A stretch of 64,000 nucleotides of DNA from Paraglaciecola arctica (GCF_018861065.1 NZ_JAHKQO010000002.1:104026-168025), one strand, 5' to 3'. Shown: positions 7,718-17,867, numbered from the stretch's first letter. The notes: generated by a model not told the origin, from the sequence alone. Translations and numbers: made by a program.

Positions 7718-10543
7718 TTATTTAATTGTTAATGCATCATCAACCAAGTCTTTTTGCTGTTGGTTGTGAACTGAAATATAGCCTACCGCTGGAGAAGCAG
7801 AGGCTTTTCTACCGGCATAGGTTAATGTAGCTGAGTTTGGCACCGCAGCCCAAAAATGATGCTGACTACAATACCAAGCCCCTTGGTTTTGTGGCTCTTC
7901 TTGACACCAAACCCAATCTTTAACGTGTTTAAATCGACTTACTACTTTTTCGATTTCACCATGAGGGAAAGGATAAAGTTGCTCAATTCGAATAATTGCA
8001 ATATCAGTTTGTTCATTTTTACGACGTTGCTCTAACAAGTCATAATAGACTTTGCCAGAACACATCACCACTCGCTTCACTTTGCTTGGGTTAATATCAT
8101 CAATTTCATCGATAACATTATGGAACACACCCTCTGCCAACTCTTCAATGCTAGATACAGCCAAAGGATGACGTAACAAAGACTTAGGTGACATAACAAT
8201 CAGTGGTTTACGCATCGGACGTAATGCCTGACGGCGCAACATATTAAATACTTGTGCGGGTGTCGAAGGCACACATACTTGCCAGTTGTGATCTGCACAC
8301 ATCTGTAGAAAACGTTCTAATCGAGCGGAACTATGCTCAGGACCTTGCCCTTCATAACCATGTGGTAACAACATAGTTAATCCACACAAACGCCCCCACT
8401 TGGCTTCACCTGAACTCAAGAACTGATCAATTACCACCTGTGCACCATTAGCAAAGTCACCAAATTGGGCTTCCCATATGGTTAAAGTACCAGGCTCTGC
8501 CGTAGCGTATCCAAATTCAAACGCAAGCACTGCAGCTTCAGACAAAACTGAATCATAAATTTCTATCTTGCCTTGGTCGGCGTGCAAATTAGCAAGAGGC
8601 ATGTAAGCAGAACCATCTGTTTGGTTGTGTAACACGGCATGACGATGGAAGAAAGTACCACGGCCAGAGTCTTGCCCTGTCATACGAATATGACTGCCGC
8701 CGTCTACAATAGCAGCGTAAGCCAGATTTTCGGCCATCCCCCAATCCATAGCTTTGTCGCCATTGACCATAGATTCACGGTCTTTATACAACTTAGCCAC
8801 ACGGGATTGTAGTTTATGCTCAGCAGGGAAAGTACAAAGCTTCTCACCTAACTCTTTAATTTTTTCAACGCTGATCGCGCTATCATATTGCGCATCCCAG
8901 TCATGTCCAAGGAAGGGCGACCAATCAACTGAATGTTCAGTCATTGGGCGCCATTCTTCTACCACGCAGGCTCCATGGTCGAGTGCAGCGCGATAGTCGC
9001 TTACCAGTTTGTTAACTTCGTGCTCTTCAATACTGCCTTCAGCGATCAATTGTTCTGCATAAATTTTACGAGGAACAGGATGCACTTTGATTTTTTGATA
9101 CATCAAAGGCTGAGTTGCATTAGGCTCATCCGCTTCGTTATGTCCATGACGGCGATAACACACTAAATCGATCACTACGTCACGTTTAAACTGATTGCGA
9201 TAATCCAACGCAAGTTTAGTCACGAACAACACCGCTTCTGGGTCGTCTGAATTCACATGGAATATTGGCGCCTGAACCATCTTAGCGATGTCAGTACAAT
9301 ATTGAGTAGAACGTGTATCTTCGATATTAGAAGTAGTAAAACCAACTTGATTGTTAATAACAATTCGAACTGTGCCACCCACTTGGAAACCACGAGTTTG
9401 CGACATGTTAAAGGTTTCTTGTACTACACCTTGACCCGCTATGGCGGAATCACCATGAATAGTAATTGGCAGTACTACTGAACCATCGGTACAACCCCGT
9501 CGGTCTAATCGTGCGCGAACAGATCCAATAACAACCGGATTAACTATTTCAAGGTGCGACGGGTTAAAAGCTAACGCTAAATGTAAGTTACCGCCTGGGG
9601 TAGCAAAATCAGAAGAATAACCAGCATGGTACTTTACGTCACCGGCGCCAAGAGAATCATCATGTTTACCAGAAAACTCGTCAAACAAAACCGAAGGATT
9701 TTTGCCTAGTACATTTACTAAGGTATTAATTCTTCCGCGGTGCGCCATACCAATAACAACTTCTTTAGTCCCTTTGCTACCAGCATGACTAATTAACCCT
9801 TTCAACATGGGAACTAATGCGTCACCACCTTCAAGAGAAAAGCGTTTTGCGCCTGGGAATTTAGAACCGAGGTATTTTTCCATACCATCAGCTGCCACTA
9901 AACCTTTAAGGATACTGACTTTTTCTTCCCGAGAAATTTCAGGCTTGGCTTGAACAGACTCGATACGGTGCTGCACCCAACGCTTTTGTTCAGTGTCGGT
10001 AATGTGCATGTACTCAGTACCGATAGAACCACAATAGGTACGATTAAGTGACGCAAACAACTCACCTAAAGGCATGGTTTCTTTGCCAATGGCATAAGAA
10101 CCCACATTATAAGTAGTGTCGAAATCTTTTTCGGATAGGTTATGGTGAGAGAGTTCTAAATCTCTAACTCTAGGTTGTTTCCACAACTCTAGGGGATCAA
10201 GATTGGCATGTTGATGACCTCTAAATCGAAAGGCATTAATCAACTGCAATACTTTAACTTGTTTTTCGTCACCACCGCTTATATTGGATTGAGTAGCACC
10301 AGAACCAGCTCGAGCAGCAGGACCAAGCGCCGCCAAGGTTCGAAATTGATCTCGAACCAGACTGTGCTTGCTTTCAACTTCTACGCCATCAAGTTTAGGT
10401 AGGTTTTCGAAAAAACCTCGCCATTCTTCAGATACGTTTTGCGCATCATCAAGATACGCTTCATACATTTCTTCTATATAAGTAGCGTTGCCACCAGCCA
10501 TGTGAGAAGAATCCCACCATGCTTTCATCACGCTTTGTTGCAT
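7718..10543 (-). CDS. sucA: 2-Oxoglutarate dehydrogenase E1
   Basis: This 941-residue thiamine-diphosphate enzyme decarboxylates 2-oxoglutarate and passes the succinyl group to the lipoyl arms of SucB. The N-terminus (AWWDSSHMAGGNATYIEEMYE) is the peripheral segment that binds the complex core. The diagnostic MAHRGRINTLVNVLGK and HGDSAIAGQGVVQE segments lie in the ThDP domain, and the transketolase-like domain (GQDSGRGTFFHRHAVL) follows. Length matches the family. It lies 72 bp downstream of sdhB on the same strand, and sucB follows after 9 bp. The E3 subunit (lpd) is not in the window. Confidence 0.98.
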   Translation of the reverse strand: MQQSVMKAWWDSSHMAGGNATYIEEMYEAYLDDAQNVSEEWRGFFENLPKLDGVEVESKHSLVRDQFRTLAALGPAARAGSGATQSNISGGDEKQVKVLQLINAFRFRGHQHANLDPLELWKQPRVRDLELSHHNLSEKDFDTTYNVGSYAIGKETMPLGELFASLNRTYCGSIGTEYMHITDTEQKRWVQHRIESVQAKPEISREEKVSILKGLVAADGMEKYLGSKFPGAKRFSLEGGDALVPMLKGLISHAGSKGTKEVVIGMAHRGRINTLVNVLGKNPSVLFDEFSGKHDDSLGAGDVKYHAGYSSDFATPGGNLHLALAFNPSHLEIVNPVVIGSVRARLDRRGCTDGSVVLPITIHGDSAIAGQGVVQETFNMSQTRGFQVGGTVRIVINNQVGFTTSNIEDTRSTQYCTDIAKMVQAPIFHVNSDDPEAVLFVTKLALDYRNQFKRDVVIDLVCYRRHGHNEADEPNATQPLMYQKIKVHPVPRKIYAEQLIAEGSIEEHEVNKLVSDYRAALDHGACVVEEWRPMTEHSVDWSPFLGHDWDAQYDSAISVEKIKELGEKLCTFPAEHKLQSRVAKLYKDRESMVNGDKAMDWGMAENLAYAAIVDGGSHIRMTGQDSGRGTFFHRHAVLHNQTDGSAYMPLANLHADQGKIEIYDSVLSEAAVLAFEFGYATAEPGTLTIWEAQFGDFANGAQVVIDQFLSSGEAKWGRLCGLTMLLPHGYEGQGPEHSSARLERFLQMCADHNWQVCVPSTPAQVFNMLRRQALRPMRKPLIVMSPKSLLRHPLAVSSIEELAEGVFHNVIDEIDDINPSKVKRVVMCSGKVYYDLLEQRRKNEQTDIAIIRIEQLYPFPHGEIEKVVSRFKHVKDWVWCQEEPQNQGAWYCSQHHFWAAVPNSATLTYAGRKASASPAVGYISVHNQQQKDLVDDALTIK

Positions 10544-10615
10544 TGTCGTCCCTTGCTTTAATCAGACTTGCAATTATGTGTGCACAGGCACACGGTATTT
10601 TATTCGTTGTAAATT

Positions 10616-11326
10616 CTATACTGCTCTTTTTAACAGCATAGATTTTATATGGCCAATCGCTTTGGTAGGGTTTAATCCCTTAGGACAAACGCTGACACAG
10701 TTCATAATGCCGTGGCATCTAAACACACTAAAGGCATCATCTAAGTCACCTAAACGCTCGTCTGTTGCTGTATCGCGGCTGTCTGCCAAAAAGCGATAAG
10801 CATGCAACAAACCTGCTGGACCAATAAACTTGTCGGGGTTCCACCAGAATGACGGGCAAGAGGTTGAACAACAGGCACATAAAATACATTCGTATAAACC
10901 GTCGAGTTTCTCTCTTTCTTCTGGTGACTGTAAAAATTCACGAGCAGGAGCATGGTTGTCATCGTTAATAAGAAACGGTTTGATCTTTTCGTACTGTGTA
11001 TAAAACTGAGTCATGTCCGTCACTAAATCACGCACTACTGGCAGTCCAGGTAGTGGGCGAACTACTATTTTAGAACCTTTTAGTGCCGAAAGTGGTGTAA
11101 TACAAGCCAAGCCGTTTTTACCATTCATGTTAACACCGTCTGAACCGCACACACCTTCACGGCATGAACGACGGAATGACAAAGTTGGATCTTTTTCTTT
11201 CAGAGCTATCAATGCGTCTAAAACCATCATGTCTTGGCCTTCTTCGACCTCCAATTGATAGTCTTGCATACGAGGAGCGTCATCAACATCTGGGTTGTAA
11301 CGGTAAACTGAGAAATTTAATTGCAT
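10616..11326 (-). CDS. sdhB: Succinate dehydrogenase iron-sulfur subunit
   Basis: This 236-residue subunit carries electrons from the flavin to quinone. Its three cluster-binding regions are all visible. The [2Fe-2S] site is CREGVCGSDG followed by a later GLAC, the [4Fe-4S] site is CILCACCSTSCP, and the [3Fe-4S] site is CHGIMNCVSVCPKG. The N-terminal ferredoxin-like fold comes first, as expected. It starts 11 bp after the sdhA stop codon within the sdhCDAB run. Length matches E. coli SdhB (238). Confidence 0.98.
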   Translation of the reverse strand: MQLNFSVYRYNPDVDDAPRMQDYQLEVEEGQDMMVLDALIALKEKDPTLSFRRSCREGVCGSDGVNMNGKNGLACITPLSALKGSKIVVRPLPGLPVVRDLVTDMTQFYTQYEKIKPFLINDDNHAPAREFLQSPEEREKLDGLYECILCACCSTSCPSFWWNPDKFIGPAGLLHAYRFLADSRDTATDERLGDLDDAFSVFRCHGIMNCVSVCPKGLNPTKAIGHIKSMLLKRAV

Positions 11327-11337
11327 GGTCGTTACTC

Positions 11338-13107
11338 CTAGTACGTTCTTGCTTTAGGCGGAAAGGCTTCACGCAATTTAGGTGTCATATTCACCTCACG
11401 TTTTATCATTGATTTGGTTTCTGGTAAATAAACAGAATGGCATAACCAATTGTTATCATCTCTATCTGGGAAATCGAATCGGCTATGAGCGCCTCGGCTC
11501 TCGGTTCTGAAATTAGCTGCAGCAGCTGTTGTATACGCAGTTTCCATCAAGTTATCTAACTCTAGACATTCAATACGCATAGTATTGAAATCGTTACTTT
11601 TATCGTCTAGACGAGCATTTTCCAATCTTTCACGAATGTCACCTAATTCTTTCAGACCGGTTGCCATTGCATCACCTTCACGGAACACCGAGAAGTTTAG
11701 TTGCATACACTGTTGTAAGTCTTTCTTAATTTGTACAGGGTCTTCGCCTTTACCTGGTGTCGAATTTTCCCAACGATTAAAACGAACCAACGCGGCATCT
11801 ACATCATCACTTGACGCGCCACGCGCATCGATACCATCAATAGCTTGACCAAGATGTAATCCAGTTGCACGACCAAAAACCACCAAATCTAACAACGAAT
11901 TACCACCTAAGCGGTTAGCGCCATGTACAGATACACAAGCAATTTCACCGCAAGCAAACAAACCTTTTATGGGTGAAGCATTGCCGTTTGCGTCAATACT
12001 AAGGGCCTGTCCATCAACATTAGTTGGAACCCCACCCATCATATAGTGACAAGTTGGGATGACTGGAATAGGTTCTTTTACAGGATCAACATGAGCGAAA
12101 GTTCGAGATAACTCTAAGATACCGGGTAAACGTGACTCAAGTACTTCTTTACCTAAATGGTCGAGTTTTAATTTACAGTGCGGACCTAAAGGACCATCAA
12201 AGCCACGACCTTCACGAATCTCTGTCATCATTGAACGGGCTACAACATCACGACCTGCTAAATCTTTAGCATTTGGCGCATAACGCTCCATAAACCGTTC
12301 GCCGTCTTTATTTAATAAATAGCCACCTTCACCACGACAACCTTCGGTAACTAAGGTACCAGCACCGGCTATACCTGTGGGGTGGAACTGCCACATTTCC
12401 ATATCTTGCATAGGCACACCAGCGCGAAGCGCCATACCTAGCCCGTCACCCGTATTAATATGAGCATTAGTAGTAGAAGCATAGATACGCCCTGCACCAC
12501 CTGTTGCTAAAACAACCGCTTTAGACTTGAAGTAAACCACTTCTCCAGATTCGATATCAATAGCAGTACAACCTACTACGTCACCATCTTGGTTTTTAAC
12601 TAAGTCAAGTGCATACCACTCACTGAATACTTTGGTTTTATTTTTAACATTTTGTTGATAAAGCAAATGCAATAAAGCGTGACCTGTTCTATCTGCGGCT
12701 GCAGCAGTACGTGCACCTTGTTCACCACCAAAATTTTGTGATTGACCACCAAAAGGTCGTTGATAAATTTTTCCGTTTTCAAAACGTGAAAAAGGTAAAC
12801 CCATATTTTCCATTTCAATAATGGCTTCTGGACCGGTATTACACATGTATTCGATAGCATCTTGGTCTCCGATGTAATCAGAGCCTTTCACCGTATCGTA
12901 CATATGCCATTCCCAGTTATCGTCATGGGCATTACCTAAAGCAACAGTAATACCACCTTGAGCTGACACCGTATGTGAACGAGTAGGAAATACTTTTGAC
13001 AACAAAGCACAAGATTTACCTGACTCTGAAATCTGCAATGCTGCGCGCATACCCGCGCCACCAGCACCAATTACTACTGCATCATACTCATGAACAGGAA
13101 TACTCAT
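11338..13107 (-). CDS. sdhA: Succinate dehydrogenase flavoprotein subunit
   Basis: This 589-residue FAD-containing catalytic subunit oxidises succinate to fumarate. The N-terminal dinucleotide motif is [13 protein letters not shown]. The covalent FAD histidine lies in [10 protein letters not shown]. The substrate region includes [10 protein letters not shown] and the conserved arginine in [10 protein letters not shown]. The C-terminal [15 protein letters not shown] is typical. The start lies at the sdhD stop codon without a gap. Everything matches a functional enzyme. Confidence 0.98.
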   Translation of the reverse strand: MSIPVHEYDAVVIGAGGAGMRAALQISESGKSCALLSKVFPTRSHTVSAQGGITVALGNAHDDNWEWHMYDTVKGSDYIGDQDAIEYMCNTGPEAIIEMENMGLPFSRFENGKIYQRPFGGQSQNFGGEQGARTAAAADRTGHALLHLLYQQNVKNKTKVFSEWYALDLVKNQDGDVVGCTAIDIESGEVVYFKSKAVVLATGGAGRIYASTTNAHINTGDGLGMALRAGVPMQDMEMWQFHPTGIAGAGTLVTEGCRGEGGYLLNKDGERFMERYAPNAKDLAGRDVVARSMMTEIREGRGFDGPLGPHCKLKLDHLGKEVLESRLPGILELSRTFAHVDPVKEPIPVIPTCHYMMGGVPTNVDGQALSIDANGNASPIKGLFACGEIACVSVHGANRLGGNSLLDLVVFGRATGLHLGQAIDGIDARGASSDDVDAALVRFNRWENSTPGKGEDPVQIKKDLQQCMQLNFSVFREGDAMATGLKELGDIRERLENARLDDKSNDFNTMRIECLELDNLMETAYTTAAAANFRTESRGAHSRFDFPDRDDNNWLCHSVYLPETKSMIKREVNMTPKLREAFPPKARTY

Positions 13108-13455
13108 TTACACACCCCACAAAACAAATAAACCAACGACTACATAAACGAATGCAATTAGGTTAAGGATAAATTGAACAAACGCACGCAAACCTGGTGC
13201 TTTTACATAGTCAGTTAAGACTTGCCACATGCCAATACGCACGTGAAACATAATTGAAACCAATGTCATAAAAGTGAAGACTTTCATCGCCAATCCAGAG
13301 AACAATTCAATCCAAATTGCGTAAGTCACTTCTGGGGTACAAATGAAAAACCACCCCATAAACAATGAGAATGCAGTCATAATGATTGCTGTAGCGCGAA
13401 TGGTTACAAAGTCTTGTATGCCATTTCGTTTTAAACTTGCTTGACCGGTTACCAT
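13108..13455 (-). CDS. sdhD: Succinate dehydrogenase membrane anchor
   Basis: This 115-residue protein with three membrane helices anchors SdhAB and helps bind quinone and haem b. I start it at the ATG at 13455 (MVTGQASLKRNG), because AGGAG lies 7 bp upstream and E. coli SdhD begins at the equivalent point; a longer in-frame start at 13491 would intrude deeper into sdhC. The haem-ligand histidine is in SIMFHVRIGMWQV. It overlaps the end of sdhC by 7 bp, which indicates coupling. Confidence 0.95.
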   Translation of the reverse strand: MVTGQASLKRNGIQDFVTIRATAIIMTAFSLFMGWFFICTPEVTYAIWIELFSGLAMKVFTFMTLVSIMFHVRIGMWQVLTDYVKAPGLRAFVQFILNLIAFVYVVVGLFVLWGV

Positions 13456-13823
13456 AAGACAACTCCTACTACGATGGTTAAGATAATCCATGCTGCAATA
13501 ATAACTTTTGCACTGAGGTCTCCTGACTGAAGCTCTTCCCAGTGTCCCATATCCATAATCATATGCCTGACACCACCTAATACGTGATAAATCAAAGCAG
13601 ATATGGTGCCTATCGCAACAAACTTACCTAAAGGGCCTGCCATTTGTTCTTGAACAAATTCAAACCCTTCTAAAGAAGATACAGACGTAGCCCAAGCCCA
13701 GATCACAAACATCAGAGCAAAAAACATTGCGACGCCTGTAATACGATGGAGAATGGAAGTAATAGCTGCAGGAGGAAAACTAATAGTATTGAGTTGTAAA
13801 TTAACTGGTCTTTGTTTTTTCAC
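13449..13823 (-). CDS. sdhC: Succinate dehydrogenase cytochrome b556 subunit
   Basis: This 124-residue anchor has three membrane helices. The N-terminal KKQRPVNLQL is the family signature. SILHRITG supplies the serine and arginine of the quinone site, and IYHVLGGVRHMIMD contains the haem-ligand histidine. The start codon is GTG at 13821-13823, and no in-frame ATG exists nearby. It is the first gene of the sdhCDAB-sucABCD run, so its promoter should lie in the 468 bp shared with gltA. Confidence 0.96.
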   Translation of the reverse strand: MKKQRPVNLQLNTISFPPAAITSILHRITGVAMFFALMFVIWAWATSVSSLEGFEFVQEQMAGPLGKFVAIGTISALIYHVLGGVRHMIMDMGHWEELQSGDLSAKVIIAAWIILTIVVGVVLW

Positions 13824-14291
13824 GTTTATCGCTCTTTTTACCCGTAGGTGGTTTAAACATTTAGGCTAATAACATTTGCGTGTAAATTTTTTGCTATAAC
13901 TCTATTTCTCTTCCATGAGATTGTTATCGCTTTGTTAAAGAAAAGTAAACTAGAAATATTCTTTTCAATATGAAGCGCTGTAAGCCACAGAAGTATATCC
14001 AGCCATTCAAATAAATACAATTATTGTTCTTTATTAAAGGTTTATAAGTAATAAGAAGTGGATAAAATTGGTAGCACCGAATTAGAATACCAGCCTAATA
14101 CGAAACTTAACCAAGCTATGCTAAAATTTTATTTGCTTGGAGTGACCAAAGAAGTGAATATTTAATAAGCGGAAACGCATAAAAATTGACTTTGTAAGTC
14201 ATTATAAGTTCAAATAGCGGCAATTTCCCCCCTAGTAAATAGCAAAATATGCTGTTTATCGAACACAAAACGATTCTGAGGAGAACAGTGT
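13824..14291. promoter_or_regulatory. Divergent regulatory region between sdhC and gltA
   Basis: These 468 AT-rich base pairs separate two divergent TCA-cycle transcription units and must hold both promoters. In E. coli the equivalent region binds ArcA and CRP. I see no gene, and I could not assign individual boxes with confidence. Confidence 0.6.
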
Positions 14292-15572
14292 ATGGCAGAC
14301 AATAAAGCCATTTTAAAAGCGGGTGACAAAGAAATCGAACTGCCGATTTTGTCAGGAACTGCGGGCCACGATGTAATAGACATAAGGTCTCTAGGCGCTA
14401 ATGGGTACTTTACCTATGACCCCGGGTTTATGGCAACTGGCTCATGTGAATCATCGATTACGTACATTGATGGCGCTAAAGGCATTCTTCTACACAGAGG
14501 TTATTCCATTGAAGAACTAGCCCGCGACGCAGATTATATTGAAGTGGTTTATATGCTGTTGCATGATAAAACACCGAATACTGAAGAATATAGAGAGTTC
14601 AAAGATACGATTACTCGTCACACCTTAGTTCATGATCAAGTCAACAACTTCTTCCGTGGATTTAGACGCGATGCCCATCCAATGGCAATGTTATGCGGTA
14701 CGGTAGGTGCGATGGCATCGTTTTACCATGACGATTTAAACATCAATGACCCAGAGCAACGTTTACGTAGCGCATACCGCTTAGTAGCAAAAATGCCTAC
14801 ATTGGTTGCCATGTGTTATAAATACAACATCGGGCAGCCATTTGTTTATCCTAGCAATAAATTAAGCTATGCAGAGAACTTCCTGAATATGATGTTTTCT
14901 GTTCCTGCAGAAGATTACAAAATTAGTCCAGCTGTTGCAAAAGCAGTAGATCGAATCTTTATTTTGCACGCTGACCACGAACAAAACGCTTCTACTTCTA
15001 CAGTACGTTTGGCCGGTTCTTCTGGTGCCAACCCATACGCTTGTATCGCTGCTGGTGTGGCGTCTTTATGGGGTCCTGCTCACGGCGGAGCCAATGAAGC
15101 CTGTTTAAATATGCTTCAAGAAATAGGCTCTGTTGACCGTATACCTGAGTTTATCGCTAGAGCAAAAGATAAAAATGACCCTTTCCGCTTAATGGGCTTT
15201 GGTCATAGGGTTTACAAAAACTTTGATCCTCGTGCCACTGTTATGCGTGAAAGCTGTCACGAAGTGTTAGAAGAACTTAACATTGATGATCCATTACTTA
15301 ACGTAGCAATGGAACTTGAACGTATTGCATTAAGTGACCCGTACTTCGCCGAGAAAAAACTATTCCCGAATGTAGATTTTTACTCAGGGATCATCCTAAA
15401 AGCGATTGGTATTCCTACCAATATGTTTACCTGTATTTTCGCCTTGGCACGTACTGTTGGATGGGTATCACACTGGCATGAAATGTTGAGCCAACCAGGA
15501 CAAAAAATTGGCCGTCCTCGTCAGCTATATACGGGTGAAGCGCAGCGCCCTTATAGTAAAATTGATAAATAG
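14292..15572 (+). CDS. gltA: Citrate synthase (type I, hexameric)
   Basis: This 426-residue enzyme condenses oxaloacetate and acetyl-CoA to citrate. The catalytic histidines lie in [10 protein letters not shown] and [14 protein letters not shown], and the late aspartate lies in the NVDFYSG region. The N-terminal extension (residues 1-40) is typical of the NADH-regulated gammaproteobacterial form. AGGAG lies 9 bp before the ATG. A strong terminator follows at 15594-15620. The orientation relative to sdh is the same as in E. coli. Confidence 0.98.
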   Translation: MADNKAILKAGDKEIELPILSGTAGHDVIDIRSLGANGYFTYDPGFMATGSCESSITYIDGAKGILLHRGYSIEELARDADYIEVVYMLLHDKTPNTEEYREFKDTITRHTLVHDQVNNFFRGFRRDAHPMAMLCGTVGAMASFYHDDLNINDPEQRLRSAYRLVAKMPTLVAMCYKYNIGQPFVYPSNKLSYAENFLNMMFSVPAEDYKISPAVAKAVDRIFILHADHEQNASTSTVRLAGSSGANPYACIAAGVASLWGPAHGGANEACLNMLQEIGSVDRIPEFIARAKDKNDPFRLMGFGHRVYKNFDPRATVMRESCHEVLEELNIDDPLLNVAMELERIALSDPYFAEKKLFPNVDFYSGIILKAIGIPTNMFTCIFALARTVGWVSHWHEMLSQPGQKIGRPRQLYTGEAQRPYSKIDK

Positions 15573-15593
15573 TTAATTATCATTTTTAAAAAT

Positions 15594-15620
15594 AGCGAAC
15601 TTAAATGTTCGCTTTTTTTT
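15594..15620 (+). terminator. Rho-independent terminator of gltA
   Basis: AGCGAAC (15594-15600) pairs with GTTCGCT (15607-15613) around a 6-nt loop and is followed directly by a run of eight T residues. It begins 21 bp after the gltA stop codon. Confidence 0.9.
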
Positions 15621-15776
15621 GCGCTAAAAACAGTCAATTCTTTCATGAATTTATTGTACTGAAACTTACAGGCGGAAAGCAGTCGTGGAACCGCTAAAGA
15701 ATAAATATCGGCGTAGCAGAATCTTTGTCTTTTGATTTATATTCGAATTAAAGGTCGCCAATAGCAACAGTTGAAT

Positions 15777-15848
15777 ACCTCAACCACTAAAGGCTGCGCG
15801 ATACGTTGGTGATATTGCCCACTGAAAACATAATCAAAGTGCTCTCCC
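15777..15848 (+). repeat. Degenerate direct repeat, copy A
   Basis: This copy begins ACCTCAACCACTAAAGGCTG and ends with ACTGAAAAC..AATCAAAGTG. It resembles copy B at 19337-19397 in order, orientation and sequence, with small insertions in the middle. It is non-coding. The two copies bracket uspA, the reverse transcriptase and the PEP-CTERM gene. Confidence 0.5.
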
Positions 15849-15890
15849 TCTTAGATCTTTTAAACGAGAGTGGCTTAATTAACCTCCACT

Positions 15891-16322
15891 TTATTTGACC
15901 ACTAACACTGGGCAATCAGCTTTATTGGCAATCGCTTCGGCAACACTATCATGCAAAAAATGAGACAACCCGGTTCTTCCATGACTGGCAATAACAACCA
16001 TACCAATATCGCCGCTGTTGGTTTCAGCCAAAATCTCTTTAATGGCATCACCGCGTCGAATAACCGTTTCAATCTTTAAATTAGTATTCAACTGACCTAA
16101 TAACTCGTGCATTTTACTCGCCGCAGCGTCTTCCATATTCTTAGCTAACTCTTCGGGAGTTATCGCAAGAATCATATAATTATCATCACCAACAGGCTGA
16201 CTTACAACATGTAAAATACGAATACCCACTTGATATAAATTAGCCATTTCAATGGCATATTGTAAAGCATGTGACGCAGTATCAGAAAAATCTGTAGGCC
16301 ATAAAATATTATGTGTACGCAT
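15891..16322 (-). CDS. Universal stress protein (UspA family)
   Basis: This 143-residue single-domain Usp protein starts MRTHNILWPTDFSD, the usual beginning of the family. I chose the ATG at 16322, preceded by GGGAGAG, over an upstream TTG. The ATP-binding pattern G-x2-G is present as GRTG near the end, but the later Gly-Ser of the motif reads DS (FLHDSVAEA), so nucleotide binding may be altered. The C-terminal CPVLVV is typical. Usp proteins help cells survive growth arrest and stress. It stands alone, between gltA and the reverse transcriptase locus. Confidence 0.9.
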   Translation of the reverse strand: MRTHNILWPTDFSDTASHALQYAIEMANLYQVGIRILHVVSQPVGDDNYMILAITPEELAKNMEDAAASKMHELLGQLNTNLKIETVIRRGDAIKEILAETNSGDIGMVVIASHGRTGLSHFLHDSVAEAIANKADCPVLVVK

Positions 16323-16821
16323 ATTACTCTCTCCCAAAATGCAAAGTATGCTTTTGCAATAACATTACATGCCTCATTAAACAAACTCGGCTTCTATCTC
16401 AACAGTGTCAGTATAGTCAGTATTAAAATGTTAATTAGTGATCATAATCAAATTAACAACAATCTAGACATTCAACATTTTATGCTTGTTGATTAGACGT
16501 AGATTCAAAATACTTATATGGGTGGCTTGATAAATATCTTAATTCCTTAAGTTAATGACATTGGATCGCCCAAAACCGAACTACTCAAATGTGCCAAATG
16601 CCGACATAGCCTAGGCTTAAAAAATTCTAGCTTTGACGATATCGATTGCCACCTTAGCTGCCAATTGATAGGAACGTCTTTTGAGTAAATTAAAAATTAG
16701 GTTCAAGTAGTGCGAATCATTGCTCAGCATTAAACAGAATCGTACACATATCTGGTTTAACCAACGATAGATAATCCTACAGTGCTGGTTTAGTGCTGAG
16801 ATTTAATCATCATACATATGT
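16323..16821. other. Non-coding leader region of the reverse transcriptase locus
   Basis: These 499 bp hold no gene. The last 100 bp contain a 15-bp imperfect hairpin (16723-16800) and a 16-bp palindrome over the start codon of the reverse transcriptase. The first 380 bp are AT-rich with no structure I can support. Confidence 0.5.
16723..16800 (+). ncRNA. Putative structured RNA upstream of the reverse transcriptase
   Basis: CTCAGCATTAAACAG (16723-16737) pairs with CTGGTTTAGTGCTGAG (16785-16800). This gives 15 base pairs with one G-T wobble and one bulged G. The 47-nt loop contains a smaller TGGTT-T-AACCA hairpin (16753-16763). The structure ends 21 bp before the reverse transcriptase ATG. 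It could be an RT-bound RNA or a translational leader. The pairing is directly visible; the function is inferred. Confidence 0.4.
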
Positions 16822-16825
16822 ATGA
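16810..16825. promoter_or_regulatory. Palindrome covering the RT start codon
   Basis: TCATACATATGTATGA is a perfect 16-bp palindrome that includes the RT start codon ATG at 16822-16824. It could be a repressor site or could mask the start in RNA. No clear Shine-Dalgarno sequence precedes the ATG. Confidence 0.35.
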
Positions 16826-17867
16826 GACAAAAAACTTTACAACAGCAGACCCATAAAATGATAAGTGAACTTGTTGATTCTAACCTAATAGAAGAAGCCT
16901 ACCTATGGCTATGTAAACAACGAAAACACTTTCCTGTTAACAGTGATGTGTGGGATGTACGTTTTCATTGGAATAAAGTTAAACCACAACTCATTGATGA
17001 ATTACTATCAAATCAATTCTATTTTCGACCTTTACAAAAGGTCACTAAATCAACAGGTGAAATCATTCACTTATGGACATCAATTGATAGTGTGGTGTTG
17101 AAGTTGTTATCACTGGTGTTACAGCGTTATTTACCTTGTTCTAAGCTGTGTACACACTTAAAAGGGCATGGTGGTAGCAAACATACAGTTACAGAGATAC
17201 AACGTAATTTTGGAGGTAATACGTTTGTATTTCGAACCGATGTTAAATCGTATTACGAATCGATAAACCATGAAATATTATTAGATAAATTATCGGTTTA
17301 CATCAAAGATAAAATGGTGATGAACTTACTATCACAATACGTAAAACGCAGTGTTGAATCAGGTGGGTTGCTTAAGGATATAAAAAAGGCATTTCATCTG
17401 GTTGCCCGCTAAGCCCTTTGATATCAAGTTTTTACCTTTATGAGTTAGACAAAGAAATGGAAAGTAAACATGTTTTCTATAGACGTTACATGGATGACAT
17501 CATCGTATTATCATCTTCGCGCTGGAAGTTACGTAAAGCAATTAAAATCGTCAATCAACATTTTGAAAAATTACAGTTAAAGCAACACCCCGATAAAACA
17601 ACTATTGGTAGAATTACTAATGGATTTGATTTTTTAGGGTATCAAATTGGACAAGAAAAAATAACCGTATCAAATCGAACATTTAAAAATCACATTCGTC
17701 GACTATCGCAGCTTTATGAGCAAAAAAAGCACCTACCAAATTGGAAGATGCTTCTTGATGATTATCGACAACATTGGCTTAAATGGGTTTATTCAGGCAT
17801 ACCGTCGTCGATAATTAATTTTGATAAAGAATCAGTAGAATCAAGATTGCTTCTTAAATCGACGTGA
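16822..17867 (+). CDS. Reverse transcriptase (group II-like), split by a -1 frame change
   Basis: Two reading frames together encode one retron/group II-type reverse transcriptase of about 348 residues. The first frame (189 codons to the shift) carries the motif A aspartate in FRTDVKSYYESI (D140). The second begins at 17388 and supplies GISSGCPLSP (residues 190-199), the catalytic YMDD (223-226), DFLGY and a thumb-like tail. The frame changes at A AAA AAG (17382-17388), a classic -1 slippery heptamer in the correct phase; unshifted translation stops at 17410-17412. There is no maturase, DNA-binding or endonuclease domain. It could be an intact gene expressed by programmed frameshifting, or a recent one-base loss in a six-A run. 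The 3' end overlaps the opposite-strand PEP-CTERM gene by 27 bp. No VTG motif of retron RTs is visible. Confidence 0.8.
17382..17388 (+). other. A AAA AAG slippery heptamer (possible programmed -1 frameshift)
   Basis: In the zero frame the codons are ATA AAA AAG, which fits X XXY YYZ and equals the dnaX frameshift site. Slipping back one base gives GGC ATT TCA TCT and restores the conserved reverse transcriptase block. Purine-rich stretches AGGTGGG (17361-17367) and AAGGA (17374-17378) lie just upstream and might act as an internal Shine-Dalgarno-like stimulator. No strong downstream hairpin was seen. Confidence 0.5.

Noticed and set aside
16322..17867. Classical retron
   Set aside because: The RT lacks the VTG motif seen in retron RTs and no clear msr/msd layout with flanking a1/a2 repeats was found. 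A distant relative is not excluded.
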